NCBI RefSeq assembly: GCF_018448885.1
Contig: NZ_RCWB01000004.1
Location: forward strand, 62,001 to 126,000
Origin: Photorhabdus caribbeanensis
GTDB lineage: Bacteria; Pseudomonadota; Gammaproteobacteria; Enterobacterales; Enterobacteriaceae
Direction: 5' to 3'
Length of the DNA: 64,000 bases
Part shown: positions 8,807 to 17,063 of the stretch, in pieces
Position numbering within the stretch: position 1 is the first letter of the stretch
Layout: each line of letters begins with the position of its first letter
Notes under the pieces: generated by a model
The model's database searches: none
Seen by the model: only the letters and a program-made list of their open reading frames with translations
What the model was told of the DNA's origin: nothing
Made by a program: the position numbers and the translations under genes

Positions 8807-10348
8807 ATGACAATGAATAGAAGAGACTTTATCTCTACCGTCGCGACGCTCGCGGGGGCGGGAGTGCTTTCATCCGTACTTCCCAACTTATCCCTGCTCG
8901 CCCGGACCTTAACTGCGGCCGATGCTCCGGCCGTCAATATTGATAAGCTGCGGCCGACACTGTTGGAGGATGCTCAGCATAGAGCCAGCCGGTTGGCGCT
9001 AGACCCGCGCATCTGGAGCTGGCATAAAGACGCGGCTGCTGACACCATGCCAGCCAACTATTATGAAGCTTCTTTGGCTGACTGGTCAGCTTTTGGAAGC
9101 TTGCCTGGAGACCAGAATTGCGAGGTTGTGGTTATCGGTGGAGGGTTGCTTGGCGCTTCCACGGCATTGCATCTGGCTGAAGCGGGAGTGGACGTGATTC
9201 TGGTTGAAAAGGATAACATTGGTTCAGGCGCTTCTGGCCGCAATGGGGGACAAATAACCCCTGGGCTTGCACGCTGGGAAGCTAAGACCATGCTGGAAAA
9301 ACTTTCATTCGATGAGGCTAAACGCTTATGGCGTTTTGCATCTGTTGAAGCGATGAATCTCGTGGATGAACTCCGTGAGCGTTATAGTTTCGAATGTGAC
9401 CGCAAATATGGTCATATCACGGTTGCGTTGCACGCAGGCCACATGGGGCCGTTAGTGGCTAATGCCGATGCCCGGCGCCATCTGGGAGATACGGCGATGA
9501 AGGTTATCGGGCCGCAAGAACTACAGGAAGAGTATTTGCGTTCGGGCATCTATCATGGAGCGAATATCGACAGTATCGGTGGGCAGATCCAGCCTCTGGC
9601 ACTATTGCGTGGCTTGGTTTATGGTTTCGCCAGACTGGGTGGGCGAATCTATGACAGCACGAAAGTGAAAGACATCAGACAGGATACTGGCGGCACAGTC
9701 GTAGAAACTGAGCATGGGACTATCAAGGCAAGCAAAGCCGTGGTGTTGGGTGTGCATGTCTCCACGGGTGAGTTTATCTCCGGCCCTTCCACCACGGTGC
9801 CTTTTTTCTCCTACGTGGCGGTAACGCCTCCGTTGCCAGTAGATGTCAAAGAACTGATCCCGTCAGATCTGCCAGTCTACGATACACAGCTACAGGTCGA
9901 CTACTATCGTGCGGTGCGCAACAATCGCCTGCTGTTCGGGGGACAAGGTACTGGCAATTCCTGGTCTCCGCGTGATGTGAACAACTATCTGCTTAAGCGT
10001 ATTAGAACCGTGTTCCCGCAGTTGGAAAAAGCCGAACTAGAATATTCTTGGGGCGGGATTAGCGATCTGACCCTGAACGGCGCCATCGATGCTCGCAAGA
10101 GCGGCGACAGAGTACCGGTGTATATGGTACATGGCTGGAGTGGTCATGGAGTGGTGCAGACGGTGCGCATTGGCAAGGCTATCAGTGACGATCTTACCAG
10201 ACGCAACGACGATTTTACCATGCTTACCCGCATTGACCACACGAGTATCCCTCTGGGTTCCTATCTCTCTCCGGTAGCCATTCCGTTGGCCAAGAGTATT
10301 CTGGGAGTGATAAGCACCCTTAATCCGGCAGATATGGTTTCGTTCTGA
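8807..10348 (+). CDS. FAD-dependent amine oxidase (DAO/PuuB-like) with Tat-type leader
   Basis: A 513-residue flavoprotein. Residues 1-45 hold a twin-arginine leader: NRRDFIS, a hydrophobic stretch (VATLAGAGVLSSVL), then a small-residue region. The DAO-family FAD-binding motif VVVIGGGLLGASTALHLAEAG follows at about residue 106, with GSGASGRNGGQ as in gamma-glutamylputrescine oxidase and related enzymes, and a C-terminal YMVHGWSGHGVVQT stretch typical of the family. Members oxidise amines or amino acids to imine plus hydrogen peroxide. With the aminotransferase and aldehyde dehydrogenase upstream, an amine-to-GABA route is plausible. The Tat leader is unusual, since PuuB-type enzymes are cytoplasmic. 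GACAGGAG upstream supports the start; a second ATG two codons in is equally usable. Confidence 0.85.
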   Translation: MTMNRRDFISTVATLAGAGVLSSVLPNLSLLARTLTAADAPAVNIDKLRPTLLEDAQHRASRLALDPRIWSWHKDAAADTMPANYYEASLADWSAFGSLPGDQNCEVVVIGGGLLGASTALHLAEAGVDVILVEKDNIGSGASGRNGGQITPGLARWEAKTMLEKLSFDEAKRLWRFASVEAMNLVDELRERYSFECDRKYGHITVALHAGHMGPLVANADARRHLGDTAMKVIGPQELQEEYLRSGIYHGANIDSIGGQIQPLALLRGLVYGFARLGGRIYDSTKVKDIRQDTGGTVVETEHGTIKASKAVVLGVHVSTGEFISGPSTTVPFFSYVAVTPPLPVDVKELIPSDLPVYDTQLQVDYYRAVRNNRLLFGGQGTGNSWSPRDVNNYLLKRIRTVFPQLEKAELEYSWGGISDLTLNGAIDARKSGDRVPVYMVHGWSGHGVVQTVRIGKAISDDLTRRNDDFTMLTRIDHTSIPLGSYLSPVAIPLAKSILGVISTLNPADMVSF

Positions 10349-10689
10349 GCAGCAGGGTGTAGGGTTTCGGGAGTTAATGTCGGTTATATTTGCATTGGTT
10401 GATATACCATAATAAACGAGCATGACTCTTTTTTACCGGGGTCCTGACCGGAGGTCTGAATATACTAAGCATTTAGGGGTTCTTTAACCAAAGCTCCCAT
10501 TTGTTCTCTGGCTCGCTCCTAACCCTTGCTACGTCTGGCTTGAGAGGGAAATATCGTTTTCTGCACTCACCAATAGTAATAGTATTTCAATAACCTTTTG
10601 AATATTAATGCTTTTATCTTTATTGCAGAATTCATATTTCCCTAGAAAGCTTAAATGTGAGAGCTGAAAAAACAATTATAAGTTTCCGG
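10349..10689. other. intergenic region
   Basis: About 340 bp between the oxidase and vapC. It contains one copy of a 15-bp motif (10488-10502) repeated with one mismatch on the far side of vapBC; otherwise nothing is recognised. Confidence 0.35.
10488..10502 (+). repeat. short direct repeat flanking vapBC, copy 1
   Basis: The 15-mer ccaaagctcccattt matches 11372-11386 at 14 of 15 positions, in the same orientation. The two copies bracket the vapBC module and its palindrome. Could be a scar of cassette insertion or chance. Confidence 0.3.
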
Positions 10690-11067
10690 TCAATGAATCG
10701 GCTGATAATTCACATTAAGACGTTGAGCCAATCTCTCAAGTCGCTTATCCAATGTCCAAAGTCTTGCTCCTGGCGTTATTAAGGTTGATGTCAGCAACGT
10801 AATATCAATAAAACCACATCCAAGCCCGTACAGTTTTTCACTTTCAATAAACGCCATCACTTCGGCAATACTGGCCTGATGGCTCGGTGGTAAGAGACCT
10901 AGATCACCAAGTGTTCGCAGTCTTGGAGCCGGAGGGGTACCACATGCTATCTCTGCCAATACCATTGGATGAATCAGAACCAGATTCCAGCTCAGCAACT
11001 GAATCAACCCGTCATTCCGGTTTTTGAAATGGTCAACCCAGACGGATGTATCAACCAAAATAGTCAT
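10690..11067 (-). CDS. vapC: VapC-type PIN-domain ribonuclease toxin
   Basis: A 125-residue PIN domain spanning the whole protein. The acidic metal-binding set expected for VapC nucleases is visible: D6 in ILVDTSVW, E39 in VLAEIACG, D88 in GFIDITLL and D107 in LWTLDKRL. VapC toxins cut RNA (often initiator tRNA or rRNA) unless bound by VapB. Its ATG overlaps the antitoxin stop as TAATG, so translation is coupled. It appears intact. The cellular RNA target cannot be predicted. Confidence 0.88.
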   Translation of the reverse strand: MTILVDTSVWVDHFKNRNDGLIQLLSWNLVLIHPMVLAEIACGTPPAPRLRTLGDLGLLPPSHQASIAEVMAFIESEKLYGLGCGFIDITLLTSTLITPGARLWTLDKRLERLAQRLNVNYQPIH

Positions 11068-11270
11068 TATACGGATGGCTCCTCGCGGCGGCGGGGAATC
11101 ATCTGCATTTCAGGCGATGTACCGCCGAGCGAAGCGAGCCGCTTTGCCGCCTGCACCTGAACAAACGTTTTCATCGCTTCCCGGAAAATATCAGCTTTGT
11201 CCATGCCAGGATCGGCCATTTCCAGCGCCTGTGCATACAGCGCATCATCAATCGTGACAGTAGTTCGCAT
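11067..11270 (-). CDS. vapB: VapB-type antitoxin
   Basis: A 67-residue protein starting [20 protein letters not shown], a ribbon-helix-helix style DNA-binding N-terminus found in VapB antitoxins of the TTVTID type, followed by a basic flexible tail ([11 protein letters not shown]) that would wrap the toxin. It lies immediately upstream of vapC and overlaps it by one base. A GAGG ribosome site sits between the start codon and the large palindrome at 11281-11328, which is the obvious site for autoregulation by the VapBC complex. Confidence 0.88.
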   Translation of the reverse strand: MRTTVTIDDALYAQALEMADPGMDKADIFREAMKTFVQVQAAKRLASLGGTSPEMQMIPRRREEPSV

Positions 11271-11280
11271 TTGATTACCT

Positions 11281-11328
11281 CATTGATTCAGATATTGATG
11301 CAATATTGCATCAATATCTGAATCAATG
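11281..11328. promoter_or_regulatory. perfect 48-bp palindrome, probable vapBC operator
   Basis: Each half is 24 nt (beginning cattgattcagatattg) and the two halves are exact reverse complements with no spacer. It begins 11 bases upstream of the vapB start codon. Ribbon-helix-helix antitoxins bind palindromes at their own promoter, so an operator is the natural reading. A perfect palindrome of this size is longer than most such operators. Confidence 0.75.
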
Positions 11329-11371
11329 CAAGAGCATAAATCATTGGGGACAATTATGTTAACCTGTTGAG

Positions 11372-11386
11372 CCAAAGCCCCCATTT
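11372..11386 (+). repeat. short direct repeat flanking vapBC, copy 2
   Basis: The 15-mer ccaaagcccccattt, one mismatch from 10488-10502. It is followed by a small inverted repeat (cccattt / aaatggg). Confidence 0.3.
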
Positions 11387-11578
11387 AGGAAAAATGGGAC
11401 ATAATTCATAAAATCAAAATTACCTCACCGATATGTCTTAAACGAGCACTCTTGGAGTAACTCTCTATAAGTATTCTGTGTTTCACTAAGTAATTATTGA
11501 TAACGTCACAGTATGATCTGGGTCAATAAATATCTCAAATAGTACCTGTGATAACGCGATACTAATGAGGAACAGCAA

Positions 11579-12349
11579 ATGGACCGTATGCTAGAAGGTA
11601 AGGTTGTCATTGTTACTGGCGGCGCGAGTGGTATCGGAGCCGGTATTGCATTAGCTGCGGCGCGTCATGGCGCAGCGACCGTAATTATCGGCGACATCAC
11701 TGATCAGCCCCGAGAGGGAGGAACGCCAGTGCTTCAGCGCCTTAATTCGCTTGGTACAAAAGCCATATTCCACCGGTGTGATGTCACCTCACGGAGCAAT
11801 ATGGATGCATTGGTCGATATCGCTACACCGTTCGGTGGTGTTGATTTGATGGCTTGCAATGCCGGAATTGCATTAGCTACCGACGGTCCACAGATTAGTG
11901 CAGATGATTTTCACAAATTACTTACAGTCAACCTTGATGGCGTTTTATTTGGCGCACAAGCTGCTGCTGAGCAGATGATAAGACTGGGAAAACGCGGAAG
12001 TATTGTGGCAACGTCAAGTATGGGATCTATTAGGACAGGACAACTTACAACCGCCTATTCCACTAGCAAAGCTGGAGTGAATATGATGGTGGCCGCATTG
12101 GCTGATGCTTTTGGGCCGTCAGGTATTCGTGTTAATGCCGTATGCCCAGGACTGATCAATACCGCACTTCCTCTTTCCTCGCCGGAAGTCGCGAAAATGT
12201 TTGATGGGTTACGGGAGAGGATGCCTCTCCGCAGATTGGGCGAGCCGGAAGAGGTAGGAAATGCGGTTGTATGGTTAGGATCGGATCTCGCATCGTTTAT
12301 AACCGGCGTATCACTGCTAGTCGATGGCGGACAAACAGTAGTACTGTGA
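11579..12349 (+). CDS. short-chain dehydrogenase/reductase (SDR)
   Basis: A 256-residue classical SDR. Cofactor motif TGGASGIGAG begins at residue 13, the NAG motif is at 94-96, and the catalytic set is complete: S146/S147 (ATSSMGS), Y160 and K164 in YSTSK; the PGLI and VDGG endings are typical. These enzymes reduce or oxidise alcohol/keto groups with NAD(P). The substrate is not predictable. It stands alone on the plus strand with a GAGG ribosome site; the neighbours on both sides are on the opposite strand. Confidence 0.85.
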   Translation: MDRMLEGKVVIVTGGASGIGAGIALAAARHGAATVIIGDITDQPREGGTPVLQRLNSLGTKAIFHRCDVTSRSNMDALVDIATPFGGVDLMACNAGIALATDGPQISADDFHKLLTVNLDGVLFGAQAAAEQMIRLGKRGSIVATSSMGSIRTGQLTTAYSTSKAGVNMMVAALADAFGPSGIRVNAVCPGLINTALPLSSPEVAKMFDGLRERMPLRRLGEPEEVGNAVVWLGSDLASFITGVSLLVDGGQTVVL

Positions 12350-12411
12350 GAACACGTATTTTAGGGCGGTTGGTTATTAATGGCTGTTTTTCAATTATAT
12401 GCTGGAATTCT

Positions 12412-13095
12412 TTATATAGAATCAACAGAACCGAATATTTTCGCCAGTTTTACCAATTGAGCAATTTCATCATTGGAGGCGCCATTTCTGAGGATATCCA
12501 GTACCGTTGTGGATTCAGCTAGATCGATACCAAGATTAAATGTCTTGATTTTACGGAGGAAAAAACCGCACTTTTTTACGCCGCTGACTGGACCTAGATT
12601 AGCCAGTATTTCTGGAACACCTTTTAAGTATCCTTTATTGCTAGTTTTCTTATTTACCGAAAACTGGAACACAGGATATAAATTCTCTACTCCCCAATTT
12701 AATACAATGAGTTTATGATTTTCACCATATTTATTTACTGTTGGCCGAGTCACTCCTAATATATCTGCAACCTTACTGGACTTATAAACACCACCATATT
12801 CCCCAATATGAGCCAGAAAAGCGTTTCTAGTTTCGATAAATTCCTCGTGCTCCTTCTTTTCTGGTGTGATATTTGCCACTATTTCAATATAGTCAGCTCG
12901 TCCTTTGACTTCGGTCCAAAATTCATCATCAGGGAGGGTTAACAACAGAGAAATACTCTCCGAGTCTTTGTTTTTAAGCACATTAATAAAATGATCAGCA
13001 AGATTGATGATGCGTGCTTTGACCAGTTCAGACTGATCAAATCCGCTTTTCGGTTTTACTGTCCGGTCATTGGGCTGTTTTGCTGATGTCTCCAT
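12412..13095 (-). CDS. HTH-containing protein of unknown function
   Basis: A 227-residue soluble protein with a helix-turn-helix near its middle (SSKVADILGVTRPTVNKY, about residues 110-127) flanked by long helical regions. The start at 13095 is chosen because GAGG precedes that ATG; the longer frame opens with TTG and has no ribosome site. I do not recognise the family. The HTH reads like a DNA-binding partner of Xre/ParS type or a plasmid-type regulator, but no toxin gene adjoins it. An 18-bp perfect palindrome lies about 160 bp upstream and could be its operator. Confidence 0.6.
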   Translation of the reverse strand: METSAKQPNDRTVKPKSGFDQSELVKARIINLADHFINVLKNKDSESISLLLTLPDDEFWTEVKGRADYIEIVANITPEKKEHEEFIETRNAFLAHIGEYGGVYKSSKVADILGVTRPTVNKYGENHKLIVLNWGVENLYPVFQFSVNKKTSNKGYLKGVPEILANLGPVSGVKKCGFFLRKIKTFNLGIDLAESTTVLDILRNGASNDEIAQLVKLAKIFGSVDSI

Positions 13096-13628
13096 TAGCA
13101 CCTCAATGGTATTTTGCAATTTCGAAAAATTAGCTTACAGGAAGAAGAACTTTTTCACCAATCTCTTTTTAAAAAGTCATACCAGTCGGTGATGCGGTTC
13201 AACTCTTCTAACCGTTAATTTTCCTGTACTACTATTGGTGGGAATATATATGCCAGTATGGCCATACTGGTCTCCTGATAAATCTTCTACAAATGCTACT
13301 GACAATAAGGTCATCAAGTATTGATTTGCTTTAATTCCCTCCTAATTTGATAATAATTTAACTAGATTATTATTGACTACTTTTGAATTTTATTTTCTAT
13401 TGAAAGAAAAATCGAAGTGGATGTGGATGCCGGAGGTTGAAATTTACCAAGATTATCTACCGATGGTTCAATCGCAAAAATGGTGAGTGTTAGTTGACTT
13501 AGGCAAAGTTACAACTGATCCTTAAAACGCCAAGTTATCTAGTAAAGTGGAAAAGCCTGTTTAAATCTCACTTATCATATTAAACGTAACCCAATAAAAA
13601 GGATCGTCGAAATAAATAAGAGGTATAT
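13096..13628. other. divergent intergenic region with palindrome
   Basis: About 530 bp between the HTH gene and the quinone oxidoreductase. It contains the palindrome at 13253-13270 and, around 13420-13540, a stretch with broken frames that might be a coding relic; I could not assign it. Confidence 0.35.
13253..13270. promoter_or_regulatory. 18-bp perfect palindrome
   Basis: ccagtatggccatactgg equals its own reverse complement. It lies between two divergent genes, one of which encodes a HTH protein, so an operator is plausible. Confidence 0.5.
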
Positions 13629-14645
13629 ATGCATAGCCAAATTAATTCATTGCCCCAATATATGTTAGCGATCAGCATCACTAAGCCCGGAGGCCCGGAG
13701 AAATTGCATCTGGTTCAGGTTCCGCTGCCGCGGCCGGGAAAAGGCTACTTGTTGGTAAAAGTGGCTGCGGCAGGTGTTAATCGGCCTGATATATTTCAAA
13801 GAATGGGTTCTTATCCACCACCACCTGATGCATCACCATTGCCGGGTTTGGAGATTGCCGGAGAGGTGGTTGCCAAAGGTGAAGATTGTGAACGCTGGAA
13901 TCTTGGCGATAAAGTTTGCGCCCTTGTTGCCGGAGGCGGTTACGCCGAATATTGCCTGGTACATGACTCTGTTGCCTTACCTATCTACGGTTTGGATTTT
14001 GTTCAGGCAGCCGCATTGCCAGAAAACTTTTTTACCGTCTGGGCCAATGTTTTTCAGGCCGGCAAGTTAAAACAAGGAGAAAATTTGCTGATTCACGGTG
14101 GTACCTCAGGGATAGGCAGCGTCACTATTATGTTAGCAAAAGCCTTTGGCGCCAGAGTCATTACTACCGTCGGCTCTGATGAGAAAGCTAAAGTTGCACA
14201 CAGTTTAGGTGCTGACTTTGTTATTAATTACCGTAAAGAAGATTTTGTTGATCGGGTATTGAAAATCACCGGTAATCATGGCGTTGATATGGTTGTTGAC
14301 TTAATCGGCGGTGATTATGTCAATAAAAACTATAAGGTTGCGGCTAAATTCGGGAGAATTATTCAGATTGGCATGATGAAAGGAAACCCTGAAAATCTTA
14401 ATCTGATGCCCTTAATGCTAAAACGCCTGACTCACACGGGTTCTACATTACGTTCTCGCAGTGTAGAGGAAAAAGCAGAGATAGCCAGGGAATTGGAAAA
14501 ACAGGTCTGGCCATTATTGAAATCAGGAAAAGTCAGTCCATTAATTTGTAAAGTTTTTGATCTGAAAGATGCTGCTGATGCACATCGAATGATGGAAGCC
14601 GGTGATGTTATCGGCAAGGTTATGTTGGTAAATGTATCATCTTAA
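13629..14645 (+). CDS. NAD(P)H quinone oxidoreductase, PIG3/zeta-crystallin-like
   Basis: A 338-residue medium-chain dehydrogenase/reductase without the structural zinc cysteines. Visible motifs: PLPRPGKGYLLVKVAAAGVNRPDIFQR near residues 33-57, PLPGLEIAGEVV, and the nucleotide-binding loop LLIHGGTSGIGSV at about 153. The C-terminal AHRMMEAGDVIGKVML is the usual end of PIG3-type quinone oxidoreductases. Family role is NADPH-dependent reduction of quinones or enones in the cytoplasm. It is monocistronic, ended by a hairpin. Confidence 0.85.
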   Translation: MHSQINSLPQYMLAISITKPGGPEKLHLVQVPLPRPGKGYLLVKVAAAGVNRPDIFQRMGSYPPPPDASPLPGLEIAGEVVAKGEDCERWNLGDKVCALVAGGGYAEYCLVHDSVALPIYGLDFVQAAALPENFFTVWANVFQAGKLKQGENLLIHGGTSGIGSVTIMLAKAFGARVITTVGSDEKAKVAHSLGADFVINYRKEDFVDRVLKITGNHGVDMVVDLIGGDYVNKNYKVAAKFGRIIQIGMMKGNPENLNLMPLMLKRLTHTGSTLRSRSVEEKAEIARELEKQVWPLLKSGKVSPLICKVFDLKDAADAHRMMEAGDVIGKVMLVNVSS

Positions 14646-15098
14646 TAGTACTTCTGCTTAAATCAGGGCTATTTTAATTTGTAGCCCTGCATTCTATCTA
14701 CTAACCACTTCATGTTAAAAAAATCCTTATAATTTTCAAGGTTAATAACAAATAAGTCCCTATTTTCCTCTGTTTTTTGATTTGTTTTTATTCGTTCTTT
14801 GTCCTCGCGCACAAAATCAGAATTTATATTTAACGTCATTGTTAATATTTTAACAAATATAGTCTATATCTATTAACAAATGATCGTTTATAGATATGTT
14901 AATGATTAATCTATTCCACCTGATAGATTTTTCTTAATGTCTAGAATAATGAGGTATGACCAGCTATTGGTAAGTTAGGTGGCATATAATTTTCTGTCTG
15001 AACATCAGAGAATGATAGTGATTTTATTAACAAGTAAAGAATTTCAGAATCTCTCTGTTGCTGACAGCCGTTTTTGTTAGTTGAAAGGGTAATGTGAT
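14646..15098. other. intergenic region with terminator
   Basis: About 450 bp upstream of the tyrosine decarboxylase gene; very AT-rich after the hairpin. The promoter of the tdc-tyrP pair must lie here; no operator was firmly recognised. Confidence 0.4.
14664..14689 (+). terminator. hairpin after quinone oxidoreductase gene
   Basis: Perfect 8-bp stem cagggcta / tagccctg with a 10-nt loop, 18 nt after the stop codon. The following sequence is only moderately T-rich. Confidence 0.55.
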
Positions 15099-17018
15099 AT
15101 GACCAAGCAGTTTACTTCGCACTTAAACATTGATGCGTTGTTTTTAGGCCCTAAATCAGAAAATACGGTTTTTTTTAGAGAAATGATGGAATATGCCGTA
15201 AGTGAACACATGCACTGGCGTTCTGATTTTCACCCGGAAGATCCCGCCTTAGTGACCTCGGTTGATCGTTATGCACCTGATTATAGAGAAACACTTTATC
15301 GGACAGAGGGTATTCTGAACCAGCTATCTGCCAAACTGAAAAACACCTCTATTCCCTGGTTTTCTCCTCGCTATATGGGGCATATGAATGCCGATACCCT
15401 GATGGTTTCCAATCTCGCTTATGTCATGGCAATGATGTACAACCCGAACAATTGTGCTCACGAATCATCACCGACAACAACGGAGCTAGAAATTGAAGCA
15501 GGGCTGGATCTATGCCGGATGTTTGGTTATGACCCTCGCCGAGCCTGGGGACATATTACATCAGGAGGAACCGTCGCCAATTATGAAGGGCTATGGGTTG
15601 CGCGTAATTTAAAAACCATGCCTCTTGCCATTGCACAACATCCACAATCCAGTGATCTGGTCGCAAATAAATCAGAACAACAACTGTTGAATATGTCGCC
15701 ATCAGATATTCTGGATTTGACGGATGAATTAAAAAAACGTGGCATTTTCGAAGAAGTTCGTGAACTTTCTTGCCGTGGCGCCGGAATAAAGCAGGGGAGG
15801 TTAGGCAAGGTCCTGGTTCCACAGTCGAAACATTATTCATGGATGAAAGCAATGGATATTCTAGGAATTGGTCAACAGCATATCGTGCCATTGCCGGTCG
15901 ATGCGAATTATCGTACCGATGTTGAAAAAATGCGTGAAATTACATTTGACCTGATAGAGCAGGGGGAGCCGATTCTGGCGATGGTGACTGTAGTTGGAAC
16001 GACGGAAGTAGGAGCTATTGACCGAGTTGATGAAGTTATTGCGTTGCGTAAAGAGTGTGAGGAGCGTTACGGCGTCTCATTTTATGTGCATATTGATGCT
16101 GCTTATGCAGGTTATGCCAGCGCGATGTTCCTCAATGAACGGGGAGAGTTTATGGAATATGATGAACTTATCCGTCGTTATCATGAATTGGCGATCATTC
16201 CCGAAGAAATTATTTGGCCTAAACCTGAAATTTACCAAAGTTTCCGAGCCATGTGTCAGGCCGATTCAATCACCGTAGATCCTCACAAAGTTGGATTTAT
16301 TCAATATGCCGCCGGTGCGGTATGTATGAAAGATAAGCGTATTGTTGACCTAATTTCCTACCGTGCGGCTTATGTTTTTGAAGATGTTGATACTCAACCA
16401 GAGCAAGCCATTGACCGGCATGTCGTACTCGGCGCCTCTATTATGGAGGGATCTAAAGCCGGAGCTATCGCCGCCGCAATTTGGGCCGCGCACCGATTGG
16501 TTCCACTTAATATCAGCGGCTATGGAAAAGTGATTGCTGCCGGTATTGTCACCGCTAACTGGATGATTAAAAAACTTTTAACCGCAGAACCATTAGTTGT
16601 TGGCAAACGTCGGTTTGAAATTCATACCATGCCAAATCCTGATTTCCATATGGTCAATTTTACTTTTAAAGAGCAAGGAAATAATGACTTAAGTCACCAT
16701 AACCGTCTTAATAAACGGATGTACGAACTTTGTTCGTATGCCTCTGGACGTAGTTACACCAATGATTTTTTGACTTCTTCCACCTCCCTTGGTTATGGCG
16801 AATATGGTGATACGCCTTGGCACTACGTTAAAAGTTGCGGTTTTGACCAAGAAGAATGGCAGAAAGTCCACAGTTTATATGTTTTACGTGCTGCTGTGAT
16901 GACTCATTGTTTACGTAATGCTGACGACTTTGACGAGTATTGGGAAAGGCTCCAAAAAATTTTCATTCACAAACTGACTCAGATTGTTGATGAAGAAGAA
17001 AAAAAGAAAGTGGCCTGA
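15099..17018 (+). CDS. tdc: tyrosine decarboxylase (PLP group II)
   Basis: A 639-residue group II PLP decarboxylase. The PLP lysine is K397 in DPHKVGFI. Along its whole length it follows the pattern of enterococcal TyrDC: RYMGHMN near residue 104, AHESSPTT, GHITSGGTVANYEGLWVARN, VPQSKHYSWMKA, VTVVGTTEVGAIDRVDE, VHIDAAYAGYA, and ILEGSKAGA-like MEGSKAGAIAA. TyrDC makes tyramine and CO2 from tyrosine. The next gene is a tyrosine permease, which supports tyrosine as the substrate. L-DOPA is another substrate known for this family. The pair could contribute tyramine production or acid resistance; in an insect host, depletion of tyrosine or DOPA needed for melanisation is a possible role (inference). 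Confidence 0.88.
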   Translation: MTKQFTSHLNIDALFLGPKSENTVFFREMMEYAVSEHMHWRSDFHPEDPALVTSVDRYAPDYRETLYRTEGILNQLSAKLKNTSIPWFSPRYMGHMNADTLMVSNLAYVMAMMYNPNNCAHESSPTTTELEIEAGLDLCRMFGYDPRRAWGHITSGGTVANYEGLWVARNLKTMPLAIAQHPQSSDLVANKSEQQLLNMSPSDILDLTDELKKRGIFEEVRELSCRGAGIKQGRLGKVLVPQSKHYSWMKAMDILGIGQQHIVPLPVDANYRTDVEKMREITFDLIEQGEPILAMVTVVGTTEVGAIDRVDEVIALRKECEERYGVSFYVHIDAAYAGYASAMFLNERGEFMEYDELIRRYHELAIIPEEIIWPKPEIYQSFRAMCQADSITVDPHKVGFIQYAAGAVCMKDKRIVDLISYRAAYVFEDVDTQPEQAIDRHVVLGASIMEGSKAGAIAAAIWAAHRLVPLNISGYGKVIAAGIVTANWMIKKLLTAEPLVVGKRRFEIHTMPNPDFHMVNFTFKEQGNNDLSHHNRLNKRMYELCSYASGRSYTNDFLTSSTSLGYGEYGDTPWHYVKSCGFDQEEWQKVHSLYVLRAAVMTHCLRNADDFDEYWERLQKIFIHKLTQIVDEEEKKKVA

Positions 17019-17063
17019 TTTTCTATTATTAAAAATTTGTTGTTTATTCGAAGGGAAAAAAAC

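Noticed and set aside
17037-17063. TTG start for TyrP at 17037
   Set aside because: GTG at 17064 has AAGGGA and matches the TyrP N-terminus.
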